Part shown: positions 28,900 to 36,136 of the stretch, piece by piece
How positions within the stretch are numbered: the stretch's first letter is position 1
How the letters are laid out: every line of letters begins with the position of its first letter
NCBI RefSeq assembly: GCF_000423185.1
Contig: NZ_AUHM01000001.1
Coordinates: forward strand, 558,001 to 622,000
Direction: 5' to 3'
From: Inquilinus limosus DSM 16000
Lineage (GTDB): Bacteria; Pseudomonadota; Alphaproteobacteria; DSM-16000; Inquilinaceae
Length of the DNA: 64,000 bases
Notes under the pieces: generated by a model
Told to the model about the DNA's origin: nothing
The model's database searches: none
What the model saw: only the letters and a program-made list of their open reading frames with translations
Translations under genes and position numbers: made by a program

Positions 28900-30282
28900 T
28901 CAAGCAGCAGCCAGGCTCAGATCCGGATCGCTACGCAGCAGCTCGACGAGCGCGCGCAGCCCGCGCTCCAGCTCCTCGGCGTCGGAGGCGGCGGTCAGGG
29001 TGATGCGCATGGCGTGCGGCGTCTCCGCCCGTCCGGGCACGAACAGCTCGGTCGAGGTCATGGCCAGGCCCCGCTGCCGCGCCGCCGCCACCACATCCTG
29101 CGCCCGCCACGGCTCCGGCAGCTCCAGCCAGATGTGGAAGCAGCCGGGCTTCGTATGCCAGGTCAGCCCGTCCAGCGCCCGCGCAGCCACGGCCTGGCGG
29201 GCCTTGGTCTCGCGCCGGATGCGGTCGGCCAGGACGTCGCAGGTGCCGTCCTCGATCCAGTCCGCCGCGATCTGCCCCATCACCGGCGGCGCCATCCAGT
29301 TGGTGGCGCGGGCGGCGGAACTGAAGCGCCCGATGCGGTCGGACGGCATGGCGGCGAAGCCGATGCGCAGCGACGGCGCCATGCTCTTCGACACCGCGGT
29401 GATGTAGATGCTGCGCTCGGGCGCGAAGCTGGCCAGCGCCGGCGGCGGGTCCTCGGCGACATAGCCGTAGATGTCGTCCTCGACGATGGTGATGCCGAGG
29501 TCGCGGCACAGCTCGGCGATCTCGCGCCGCCGCCCCTCCGACATCGTCTTGGTGGTCGGGTTGTGCAGCGTCGGCGTGGTGTAGAGCAGGCGCGCGCCCG
29601 AGGCGCGGGCCGCGGCCTCCAGCGCCTCCGGCGTCATCCCCTCCTCGTCCATGGCGACGGGGCGCAGCGACAGGCGCAGCAGGCTGGCCAGGGCGCGGAC
29701 GCCGGACCAGGTCAGCTCCTCGACCAGGATCGGGTCGCCGGGGTCGCTGAACGCCATCAGCGCGGCGGTGATGCCGTGCTCGGCGCCGCTGGTGACCAGC
29801 ACGCGTTCGGGCCCGACCTCGATGCCGCGGCGGCGGATCCACTGGGCGCCGGCGGCGCGGTGCTCCCACCGCCCGGTATGGGCCTGGTAGTTGATCAGCT
29901 CCGGCAGGGCGTTGGAGCCGGCGATGCGGCGCATGGCCTCGGCGAATTCCGGGGCGATGACATGGGTCGGCGGCCGGTTGACGCCGAGCTCGATGGTCTG
30001 CGGCCCGCCGACGGCGGGCATGTCGAGCGTGGCCTGGGACCGGGCGCCGGCCTTGACGAAGCTGCCGCGCCCGACCTCGCCGGCGACGAGGCCGCGGCGC
30101 TCGGCCTCGGCATAGGCGCGGCTGACGGTGCCGACGGTGACGCCGAGCCGCCAGGCGAGGTCGCGATGGGTGGGCAGCCGCTCGCCGACCTTGAGGCGCC
30201 CGGCATAGACGTCCTCGGCGATGGCGTCGGCAATGCGGAGATATTTCGGCCCCGAGCGGTCGACCAGCGACGGCATCCACAT
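28900..30282 (-). CDS. MocR/GntR-type PLP-dependent transcriptional regulator (PdxR-like)
   Basis: A 460-residue chimera: a GntR winged helix (residues about 12-75, 'YLRIADAIAEDVYAG...LPTHRDLAWRLGVTVGTVSRAYAEAE') fused to a fold-type I aminotransferase domain (about 100-460). 'TSGAEHGITAALMAF', 'IVEDDIYGYV' and the PLP lysine in 'AVSKSMAPSLRIGF' are present. Start ATG 30282 has GGAGGAGG upstream. MocR proteins use PLP as effector, and with pdxY downstream a PdxR-like role in vitamin B6 homeostasis is likely. A matching inverted-repeat operator lies just upstream. A truncated duplicate of its 5' end is at 32270-32440. Confidence 0.92.
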   Translation of the reverse strand: MWMPSLVDRSGPKYLRIADAIAEDVYAGRLKVGERLPTHRDLAWRLGVTVGTVSRAYAEAERRGLVAGEVGRGSFVKAGARSQATLDMPAVGGPQTIELGVNRPPTHVIAPEFAEAMRRIAGSNALPELINYQAHTGRWEHRAAGAQWIRRRGIEVGPERVLVTSGAEHGITAALMAFSDPGDPILVEELTWSGVRALASLLRLSLRPVAMDEEGMTPEALEAAARASGARLLYTTPTLHNPTTKTMSEGRRREIAELCRDLGITIVEDDIYGYVAEDPPPALASFAPERSIYITAVSKSMAPSLRIGFAAMPSDRIGRFSSAARATNWMAPPVMGQIAADWIEDGTCDVLADRIRRETKARQAVAARALDGLTWHTKPGCFHIWLELPEPWRAQDVVAAARQRGLAMTSTELFVPGRAETPHAMRITLTAASDAEELERGLRALVELLRSDPDLSLAAA

Positions 30283-30302
30283 GGCGGCCTCCTCCTTGGC
30301 GC

Positions 30303-30341
30303 GATTGTCTCGATCCACATCACAGCACGATCGGGACAATC
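30303..30341 (-). promoter_or_regulatory. MocR operator-like inverted repeat
   Basis: GATTGTCTCGATC (30303-30315) and GATCGGGACAATC (30329-30341) are inverted 13-base arms matching at 12 of 13 positions, with a 13-base spacer. They start 21 bases upstream of the MocR gene's ATG. MocR regulators characteristically bind spaced repeats in their own promoters. The same arms and spacing recur at 32487-32525. Confidence 0.6.
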
Positions 30342-30399
30342 AGGCCAGAAGAGGCTGGCTACGACGAGGACATGACAGGATTGTCGAGAGGCGTGACCG

Positions 30400-31266
30400 T
30401 CAGGCCCCGCCCGACGACGGGTCGCGCGGGGGCACGACATTCCCGCGTTCGAGGGCGGCGACCGCCTCGTCCGTGACGCCCTCGCCCGTCAGTCCCAGGC
30501 GTTCCGCCTCGGCGCCGGCTTCCTTGACGGCATGCTCGGCAACCTGGTCGGCCTTGTCCAGCTGCCGCAGGGCGAAATCCTCAGCCTCCTGCTTCAGCTT
30601 GTCCTTGCTGCTGCCGACCGTGCGGTTCTCGATCTCCGTTTCAGGCAGCATGGCGCCGAGTGCGGCCCCGATCGCAATGCCGAGTCCGGCCAGGACCAGC
30701 GGCTCGTCGCGGCACAGCTGCCGGAAGCTCTGGGTGACCGACGCCATCCGGTGTCCGACGGCAGCGGCGGAACCGCCGACGGCCGAGGCGCCGCGGCTGG
30801 CCCGGCTTGCGATGCCCTCGTAAGCCGACGACACGCCGCCGCCGATCGTGGAGCCCGCGGCCTCGACCGCCGTCCCGACGCGCTGGCCGAGATCGCTGGC
30901 CTTGTCGCCTGGTCGCGACGCCATCTCCGTGATTCCGGCGCCGCCCCCGGCCGTGTCCTCCTCGGTGTCCGTGCGCGCCCCCACGGCGGCGCCCGACTCT
31001 GACGGCTCCCTGGCCTCGGCGCGGCCGGTTCCGGCGAGCATCAGCCAAGCAAGCCCGGTCCCGACAAGGGCCAAGGGCAACGGGTTGTCCACGGCCTGGC
31101 GCTTGAGGTTTCCGACGAAGGCGGCACCCGTCGAATCCCGCGTATAACCCATCACCTCGTCGAGGACATGGCCCGGCGTCATCCGCGTGCGAAGCTCCGC
31201 CAGCGAGTCGCTCAGCGCGGCCCGGTATTGCTCGCTTTCGCGCTCAAGCTGCTCTGTGTGCGTCAT
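30400..31266 (-). CDS. DUF3618-type membrane protein
   Basis: A 288-residue protein starting with a DUF3618-like segment: 'SLAELRTRMTPGHVLDEVMGYTRDS' (about 18-42) and a short hydrophobic helix 'PLALVGTGLAWLMLAG'. A low-complexity Gly/Ala/Ser stretch follows, then a second hydrophobic helix (PLVLAGLGIAIGAALGAML, about 195-215) and a charged tail. The family is found with the holin-like gene that precedes it here and is tied by association to stress and cell-envelope functions. The function is unknown. It overlaps the upstream gene by 23 bases and ends the three-gene operon. Confidence 0.75.
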   Translation of the reverse strand: MTHTEQLERESEQYRAALSDSLAELRTRMTPGHVLDEVMGYTRDSTGAAFVGNLKRQAVDNPLPLALVGTGLAWLMLAGTGRAEAREPSESGAAVGARTDTEEDTAGGGAGITEMASRPGDKASDLGQRVGTAVEAAGSTIGGGVSSAYEGIASRASRGASAVGGSAAAVGHRMASVTQSFRQLCRDEPLVLAGLGIAIGAALGAMLPETEIENRTVGSSKDKLKQEAEDFALRQLDKADQVAEHAVKEAGAEAERLGLTGEGVTDEAVAALERGNVVPPRDPSSGGA

Positions 31267-31660
31267 GGCTCGTCTCCTGCCTCACCACGGCCGCGTCACG
31301 CTGCAGCTGGTGAATTGTCCTGTCGGGAACCAGGCTCGCGGCTCTCAGCCGGCCCATGCCGACCAAAAGCAGGATCAGCCCGATGATCAGCGCAGCGCCG
31401 CCGACGATGAGCGCCGCCGCCCACGCCGTCAGCCCGGAGTTCATCAAGGCGACGACGGCAGCCTCGAGCAATACCACCAAGCCGGGAATGATCAGGACCG
31501 CACCGATGGCCGTCAGGGCGATGCCGGCCCCGACGCGGCCGATATTTTCCGAGATTTCCGCGCGCGCGAGGCGGCTTTCTGCGCGAACCAGGTTGCTGAG
31601 TTGGATGACGACGTCGGTGATGACCTCGGAGACCGGGCGATGGAACCGTGCGACCGCCAT
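31244..31660 (-). CDS. Phage-holin-family (DUF1469-like) membrane protein
   Basis: A 138-residue protein with a conserved amphipathic N-terminus (PVSEVITDVVIQLSNLVRAESRLARAEISEN, overview) and two adjacent transmembrane helices (ALTAIGAVLIIPGLVVLLEAAVVAL and WAAALIVGGAALIIGLILLLVG). This is the holin superfamily III / actinobacterial 'putative holin' layout. In non-phage settings these proteins are stress-linked membrane proteins of unknown role. No phage genes are nearby, so a lysis function is unlikely. Confidence 0.78.
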   Translation of the reverse strand: MAVARFHRPVSEVITDVVIQLSNLVRAESRLARAEISENIGRVGAGIALTAIGAVLIIPGLVVLLEAAVVALMNSGLTAWAAALIVGGAALIIGLILLLVGMGRLRAASLVPDRTIHQLQRDAAVVRQETSHDAHRAA

Positions 31661-31671
31661 GGCTTCTCTCC

Positions 31672-32109
31672 TTAGGGGATGGGCTTCGCCGAGCTTTTCA
31701 GGAAGCGTGACAGCGTCAGGCCGGCGAGCAGCGCGGCCCCGAAAAAGAGGGCCGGCCTGCTGCGGGCGAACCGGTCCGCGCTCTCGAACAGTTCATCGAC
31801 GCTTCGCTGCCGCAATGCGGAGGCCGTGTTCGACATGCGTTCAGCGCCGTCCCGAATCACATCCGCCACCGCGGGGCTCTGGCCTTCCAGATCGTCGGCG
31901 GCCGAGCGCATGGCCCGGCTTGTCGCATCGATGATATCGGCCCCGGCCTGCTTCTGGCGTCCGGCGACGTCCCGGACGGTTCGCCTGATCGCATCACCGG
32001 TCTTGCCAAGGCTGCCGGCGGGTGCGGCCGTGGTCGGGGAGGCGGTTGGCTCTTCCGCCTCGAATGTGGTTCTCGTGGAATCGCCGGCGTCTTCGGACTG
32101 CGGGTCCAT
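31672..32109 (-). CDS. Nutrient-deprivation-type small membrane protein
   Basis: A 145-residue protein. The first 40 residues are acidic and Thr/Pro-rich, followed by an amphipathic helical section (IRRTVRDVAGRQKQAGADII...LRQRSVDELFESADRFARS). One C-terminal hydrophobic helix (PALFFGAALLAGLTLSRFL) completes it. It resembles the 'nutrient deprivation-induced protein' group seen beside DUF1469 and DUF3618 genes in rhizobia and relatives. It is the first gene of that trio here, 11 bases ahead of the next. The molecular function is unknown. Confidence 0.68.
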   Translation of the reverse strand: MDPQSEDAGDSTRTTFEAEEPTASPTTAAPAGSLGKTGDAIRRTVRDVAGRQKQAGADIIDATSRAMRSAADDLEGQSPAVADVIRDGAERMSNTASALRQRSVDELFESADRFARSRPALFFGAALLAGLTLSRFLKSSAKPIP

Positions 32110-32269
32110 GGCTGTGCCTCCCAGTGGCGCCTTATTGCACGCGTCGCCGAGGCGCCGATTCGGCAGACGCTGCTTCGAGAGTACGGAGACAACGAGGGTT
32201 TCCGATCTCCGGTTCCGGCACGGCTCCGCCCGGCCTTCCCTCGGCAGGAACGGTGCTGTCGGCGGCGGC

Positions 32270-32440
32270 TTAGGCGCGGCTGACGGTGCCGACGGTGACG
32301 CCGAGCCGCCAGGCGAGGTCGCGATGGGTGGGCAGCCGCTCGCCGACCTTCAGCCGCCCGGCATGGACGCCCTCGGTGATGGCGTCGGCGATGCGGAGAT
32401 ATTTCGGCCCCGAGCGGTCGACCAGCGACGGCATCCACAT
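32270..32440 (-). pseudogene. Truncated second copy of the MocR gene (DNA-binding domain only)
   Basis: From ATG 32440, with a GGAGGAGGG Shine-Dalgarno, the frame matches the first 56 residues of the full MocR at 28900-30282 almost perfectly (MWMPSLVDRSGPKYLRIADA... LGVTVGTVSRA). It then stops at TAA 32270-32272, exactly where homology ends. The few differences (e.g. AEDVYAG to TEGVHAG) show some divergence. The aminotransferase domain is absent. It keeps its own operator. It may be a dead fragment or a helix-turn-helix-only protein competing with MocR. Confidence 0.75.
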
Positions 32441-32486
32441 GGCGGCCCTCCTCCTCGGTGCGCCCTCATTGGCGCGATTGTGTCCC

Positions 32487-32525
32487 GATTGTCTCGATCC
32501 GCATCAGAGCATGATTGGGACAATC
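32487..32525 (-). promoter_or_regulatory. Second MocR operator-like repeat
   Basis: GATTGTCTCGATC (32487-32499) and GATTGGGACAATC (32513-32525) have the same arm sequence and 13-base spacing as 30303-30341, with one extra mismatch. Further half-sites flank it (GATTGTGTC at 32476 and GGGACAA at 32526), making a denser array than the original. The rest of 32526-32710 is non-coding, and GC content falls from about 32650 on. Confidence 0.55.
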
Positions 32526-32710
32526 GGGACAAGGCAGCTTGGCAATCAGCCGCATCAGATAGCCGGCGCCCATCTCCGAGTTCGAACTCGAACAGGCCAC
32601 TTGGCCGCTGCTACCGTCGCGACGCAGATCGCGGCGGGGCGACCTTCACCAGCGCGCTCAAAATAATACATCGTGGTCTGGAATTGAACGGGCCCAATTT
32701 TCGCGAACTA

Positions 32711-33154
32711 TCACTGCAACAGATCAAGATTCACCAACTCAGATCCATATTTCTCAATAAATCCTTGAACAGCTTTAAGACCGTGATTAAGCTCTTCATC
32801 ACTTATTTCCTGAGCACGATGGATTATCCCATCACGCTTTCCGATGAATCCACTCAGTTGATCACGATAGGATAGGCGATATCTCTCTTGCAGCTTCCCA
32901 GTATCTCGGAGAGCGCTTTGCAACGAGTTGAGTGCCTCTCGAGGCCCCAAAGTCTCAACGCCATTTTCCTTATACGCCGAGAGGCCTAGTTCAGGATGCC
33001 GCTCGAATAGCCCATATAGGAACATCTCCATAGCATGGACTGCGGCGATTGCGGCCAAGCGCCTGTTGTTGGCGCCTCCTTCGTAACGGAGCTCCTCAGC
33101 CTTTCGGTAAAAATCACGAGCCATGAGGAAGAATCCCTCCATCTGTGGCAGCAT
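32711..33154 (-). CDS. HEPN-domain-like protein (R-x4-H)
   Basis: An all-helical protein of up to 147 residues. The motif R107-D-G-I-I-H112 in 'GFIGKRDGIIHRAQEISDEEL' is the R-x4-6-H signature of HEPN proteins, often RNases or AMPylating toxins in defence systems. 'NNRRLAAIAAVHAMEMFLYGLFERHPELG' forms the preceding helices. Starts at 33154 (GAGGAG just upstream) or 33124 (MARDFYRKAEELR) are possible. Its first 169 bases overlap the 3' end of the upstream toroid gene in another frame. The upstream protein turns into noise exactly where this frame begins, so the two may originally be one chain. Nuclease activity is inferred. Confidence 0.7.
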   Translation of the reverse strand: MLPQMEGFFLMARDFYRKAEELRYEGGANNRRLAAIAAVHAMEMFLYGLFERHPELGLSAYKENGVETLGPREALNSLQSALRDTGKLQERYRLSYRDQLSGFIGKRDGIIHRAQEISDEELNHGLKAVQGFIEKYGSELVNLDLLQ

Positions 33155-34458
33155 AGCTCCTCGCTCGTTAAATAGTCAAGCACGGCCACAGTGGTATCTT
33201 GATCACTCCACCCCGAGGATATCCACTTTCCAGATCGATGCTGATGCTGCTCTAGCCACTCCTCTCCGGCTTGCAGGACATGATTTAGCTCCGCCGCCAG
33301 TCCAGATCTCCTAACTGCTTCAAGCATAAATCTCGTTGCGATAACGTCTCCTGCATCTTCCGAATGGGTCCGCACTATTGAGCCATCTTCATTGCGAGCG
33401 GAACACAAATAAATCACAGCCTGCCGCGTTCCATCTCGCTGCTTGTCATCTCCCAATCTCTGAAGAGCTACAGTCGCCATCGCGGTAGCGCGAATAGCAA
33501 GACCTCCGTCGCGGTCCTGCCAGTATCCGCCGGGTCGTGTCTGTTTCTGTGCCAGCCGGCTCAAAAGCTTATTGATCCCTGATCGGAGATGAATGGACAG
33601 CCTTTGGCTTCTTCCACATTTCCACAAGGTCTCCGAGAGTTCTTCTGGGGAACTCTCGTGCTCGCTCAGGGCTGTCAGATGGCTGACCCTTGCCTCGCAA
33701 GCGGCGATTGCTTGATCAAGCAGCACTGCTTCAGTGGGGCTGCCGTAAAGGTCAAGGAACCAAGCGCAGGAAAGAGGGTTATCGTTCAGCCAAAGCTCAG
33801 GATCTGTCGCCAATGCCTCTTCCAGAGCCTGTCGCCCTGCCTGTTTTCTCGGCAGAACACCAAGATGAGGATATGCCTCAAACGTCGGTGCCGTTTGTCG
33901 ACTGACACGCAAGAATGCGGCCGCCTTTTCGAGGCTGCCGGGCAGGTCTTCGAACTCTTCGCGGGCAGCCTCTAACTCAGAGGGCGAGCCATTGCTCAGC
34001 GCATTGACATAGTCGTCCACGATAGTCGCAGGCGACCTGTGCGGGATCTCCGGTGTCGCCTGAGCTAGTAGCTCTTCGGGAATCTCACCATCTTTGATGG
34101 CCCAATGAGTTCTAGTGAACTCAAAACGATGCATGCCAAGGCGCTCTGAAACCTCCTGAATAGTGTCGCGACGGAGATAACCCCGCTCAGCATGCGGCTC
34201 GAACTCGAAGCTGAGTCTACCTCCCTCTCGTCGGAGGTTGGTGATCCGCCCATGCCGGACCACCTTTGGGTTGGGGCCTGCAACGCCGGTTTCATACATC
34301 AACAGGGTTGGAACCAACTCCAGGGGCTTCAAGCTTTCTGGCTTTGCAAGTGAAACGACCTCGGCCTCACTTCCGCTGTATTCGGTAAATCGGCCGATAT
34401 CCATCGAGCATGACCGGCCCTCCCAGGCCTCTCCGTCAGCTGATACTAATAGGTTAAA
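32986..34458 (-). CDS. Protein with terpene-cyclase-like alpha-toroid repeats, retron-associated
   Basis: A 490-residue protein from ATG 34458 (GAGG eight bases upstream; ATG 34494 has no such site). The N-terminal ~150 residues (MFNLLVSADGEAWEG, GRITNLRREGGRLSFEFEP, FTRTHWAIKDGEIP) are a domain I cannot name. The helical middle is followed, at about 300-435, by repeats of the prenyltransferase/squalene-oxidase type (ATAMATVALQRLGD, YLCSARNEDGSIV, WLEQHQHRSGKW, DTTVAVLDYL). The last ~55 residues are probably out-of-frame sequence over the HEPN gene. It lies 62 bases after the reverse transcriptase in lower-GC DNA. A sensor or effector role is inferred. Confidence 0.65.
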   Translation of the reverse strand, partial: FNLLVSADGEAWEGRSCSMDIGRFTEYSGSEAEVVSLAKPESLKPLELVPTLLMYETGVAGPNPKVVRHGRITNLRREGGRLSFEFEPHAERGYLRRDTIQEVSERLGMHRFEFTRTHWAIKDGEIPEELLAQATPEIPHRSPATIVDDYVNALSNGSPSELEAAREEFEDLPGSLEKAAAFLRVSRQTAPTFEAYPHLGVLPRKQAGRQALEEALATDPELWLNDNPLSCAWFLDLYGSPTEAVLLDQAIAACEARVSHLTALSEHESSPEELSETLWKCGRSQRLSIHLRSGINKLLSRLAQKQTRPGGYWQDRDGGLAIRATAMATVALQRLGDDKQRDGTRQAVIYLCSARNEDGSIVRTHSEDAGDVIATRFMLEAVRRSGLAAELNHVLQAGEEWLEQHQHRSGKWISSGWSDQDTTVAVLDYLTSEELCCHRWRDSSSWLVIFTERLRSSVTKEAPTTGAWPQSPQSMLWRCSYMGYSSGILN

Positions 34459-34520
34459 CATGAGAATTAGCCTCGGCGATTGCGTGCGCGCCATATAACG
34501 AGCCAGGTACCACCCTCAGC

Positions 34521-35402
34521 TCAACCATGTCTCGCTACTTGATTAATCTGGCCTTCCAAGCCGGATATCTGGGTTGCAATATGCGACTTCTGATCTTGAT
34601 CACCGGAATCGAGGAACTCTCTCCTTGCCCTGTATAGCTTGGCGAGTTGCCGATTTGGAACGAGAAGCCTGCCATTCCGTACTATCACCCCTGTAACTTC
34701 GGCAGGCCGATCAACATAGATTTTTTCTTTATGATATTGTAAACCATGGCGATGTATGAGTTTCTTTATTTTCCAAATAGCGGCTGCGCTCAAGGTGGGC
34801 CCCGATATCGTCACGTCATCAATATAGACCGTAAGCGTGTAGCCGTTCTTCGAGCAGATGTCGGCTATCGACTGCCACAGATCATAGTGTGCAAAATATG
34901 CCATTATCGGACTTAGTGGGCTGCCGGTCGGTAGGTATCCATTATATGTTGCGAGGCGAGCTAACATCGCGGCGACGTCCGGCGAACAAAGCATGACATC
35001 ATGAAAAAACCAGTACACTTTCCGACTTGATGTGCTTGGAAAATACTTCCTAACGTCTAAGCATCGTATAATTCTGTTATTGCGATGTTGATCAGCATTC
35101 GTTACATAGCATCGTCCCTTTACCGGACAAAATAGGTAATTTGGAGGAGCGATCCTCGAAAGTAGAGTAGCGACTCGCGTTTGAAGTAACTTTAAATTTT
35201 TACGCGGATTTTCAACTATTCGCGTTCCGCCGCTCTTTTTTTCTGTCTCGAACGTATTATAACTGAAATCTATTTTCTTCAGTGTCGCATTTAAATCGGC
35301 TAACGAAATGCGGAGGACCTCGGCGAGCTTTCGCCGAGATCGTAATTTAAAAAAAGGCGATTGATTGAGCTGATATTGCTTAGGTCGCATCGTCGTGTGC
35401 AT
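34521..35402 (-). CDS. Retron-type reverse transcriptase
   Basis: A 293-residue compact reverse transcriptase. Motif A is LDVRKYFPS (115-123), PTGSPLSP (158-165) is the motif B region and the catalytic box is YIDD (193-196). Two features specific to retron enzymes are present: NAxxH (NADQH, 102-106) and VTG (236-238). By family knowledge it would copy a structured ncRNA (msr-msd) into branched msDNA. ATG 35402 is preferred; TTG 35420 and ATG 35390 are alternatives. It overlaps the XRE gene's 3' end by 23 bases. Codon use is markedly AT-richer than the flanking chromosome, which indicates acquisition. Confidence 0.93.
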   Translation of the reverse strand: MHTTMRPKQYQLNQSPFFKLRSRRKLAEVLRISLADLNATLKKIDFSYNTFETEKKSGGTRIVENPRKNLKLLQTRVATLLSRIAPPNYLFCPVKGRCYVTNADQHRNNRIIRCLDVRKYFPSTSSRKVYWFFHDVMLCSPDVAAMLARLATYNGYLPTGSPLSPIMAYFAHYDLWQSIADICSKNGYTLTVYIDDVTISGPTLSAAAIWKIKKLIHRHGLQYHKEKIYVDRPAEVTGVIVRNGRLLVPNRQLAKLYRARREFLDSGDQDQKSHIATQISGLEGQINQVARHG

Positions 35403-35691
35403 GGCTAGATCGCTCTTCAAGGAATCTCATTAGAGCTATTATCTTCGACGCAACAACATTTCTAGCTTGATTAAAGCCACATCCTTTGTCCATGCTCTCC
35501 GAAAAGAACATTATAGAAGATGCAGGAATAGCGAACACTGAGGAATACTTGGAAAGTAACTCCAATGTTGGAATCTTATGCCCCTTCTCAATTTCAGAGA
35601 GGTAGGATTTTGAGATGCCGAGCTTCTCGGCGGTTTCCGACTGCTTCATGTCATGAAAGACGCGTATCAACCGGAGAGCTTCGTTGATCAT
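35380..35691 (-). CDS. XRE-family helix-turn-helix regulator of the retron operon
   Basis: A 103-residue protein with a Cro/C1-type DNA-binding domain at residues about 5-60 ('MKQSETAEKLGISKSYLSEIEKG', 'KIPTLELLSKYSSVF'), followed by a short helical C-terminus. The Shine-Dalgarno GGAGG is five bases before ATG 35691. It overlaps the reverse-transcriptase start, so the two are co-translated. Helix-turn-helix proteins accompany a known subset of retrons. A 17-base palindrome beside the promoter at 36137-36165 is its likely operator. Confidence 0.88.
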   Translation of the reverse strand: MINEALRLIRVFHDMKQSETAEKLGISKSYLSEIEKGHKIPTLELLSKYSSVFAIPASSIMFFSESMDKGCGFNQARNVVASKIIALMRFLEERSSHAHDDAT

Positions 35692-35726
35692 CGATTCCTC
35701 CGTCTAGTACAAGACAGGGCGGCGGG

Positions 35727-35903
35727 TTAATGCCTGAAGACCCGTACCAGTTCGATCGCCAGCTGGACCAACTTGGCCAGCAGAGGCGCCAACCTGATGA
35801 GGGCCTTCACGGTCTGGGGTCGGATCAGAGCATCTGCCCATCTCCGACGACGACGCGGCTTGGCCCGCCGCTGTTCCCGGTCGAACTCGCCCAACGTTTC
35901 CAT
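35727..35903 (-). CDS. Small basic amphipathic protein at the head of the retron operon (58 aa)
   Basis: AAGGAG lies eight bases before ATG 35903 and the frame ends with TAA 35727, 35 bases ahead of the XRE gene. The product METLGEFDREQRRAKPRRRRR has an Arg-rich stretch and then a hydrophobic/amphipathic helix (LIRLAPLLAKLVQLAIELVRVF). It could associate with the membrane or with RNA. GC content is higher than in the reverse-transcriptase gene. I do not recognise the family. An in-frame extension to 36038 exists but crosses a 12-base-pair hairpin and looks unlike protein. Confidence 0.55.
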   Translation of the reverse strand: METLGEFDREQRRAKPRRRRRWADALIRPQTVKALIRLAPLLAKLVQLAIELVRVFRH

Positions 35904-36136
35904 TGGACTATCTCCTTCTCCACCAACCAAGCGGGATTGCTTGGCTGCCATCGGGGCAAAGAAGGTAGGGGCCGGGAACAATTTACCCTGCTTGTACGGG
36001 CGCGCGCCGCCATCGGCGCGCGCCCGCCCGTCCGTCACGCCTCGTGCCGGCCGGAAGGTAGAAGGCTTACGCCCTCCGCGGAGCTCATTGAGCCCCAGTG
36101 TGTGATGGCTTATCCCCCGAACAGTTCGACGATAGA
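35904..36136 (-). ncRNA. Candidate retron msr-msd RNA region (structured leader)
   Basis: These 233 bases lie between the predicted promoter (-10 at 36137-36142) and the first small gene, and contain no convincing gene. On the minus strand they hold the palindrome CTCCGCGGAG (36074-36083) and a perfect 12-base-pair stem with a 4-base loop (35998-36009 with 36014-36025, GGGCGCGCGCCG). A third hairpin is CCAAGC-N6-GCTTGG (35927-35944). Retron RNAs lie upstream of the reverse transcriptase and contain such long stems. I could not identify the paired a1/a2 ends or the branching G, so this remains a positional candidate. Confidence 0.35.

Noticed and set aside
31244-31660. Holin-like gene as evidence of a prophage
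   Set aside because: No endolysin, portal, capsid, integrase or tail genes are near. The same trio occurs as chromosomal stress genes in other alphaproteobacteria.
31857-32438. 193-codon minus-strand frame over the truncated MocR copy
   Set aside because: It is out of frame with the conserved MocR sequence and gives Arg/His-rich noise. The conserved frame is the short one ending at 32270.
35998-36025. Perfect 12-base-pair hairpin as a rho-independent terminator
   Set aside because: Neither strand has a T-run after it, and it lies inside the predicted leader of the retron operon. A structural RNA element is more likely.
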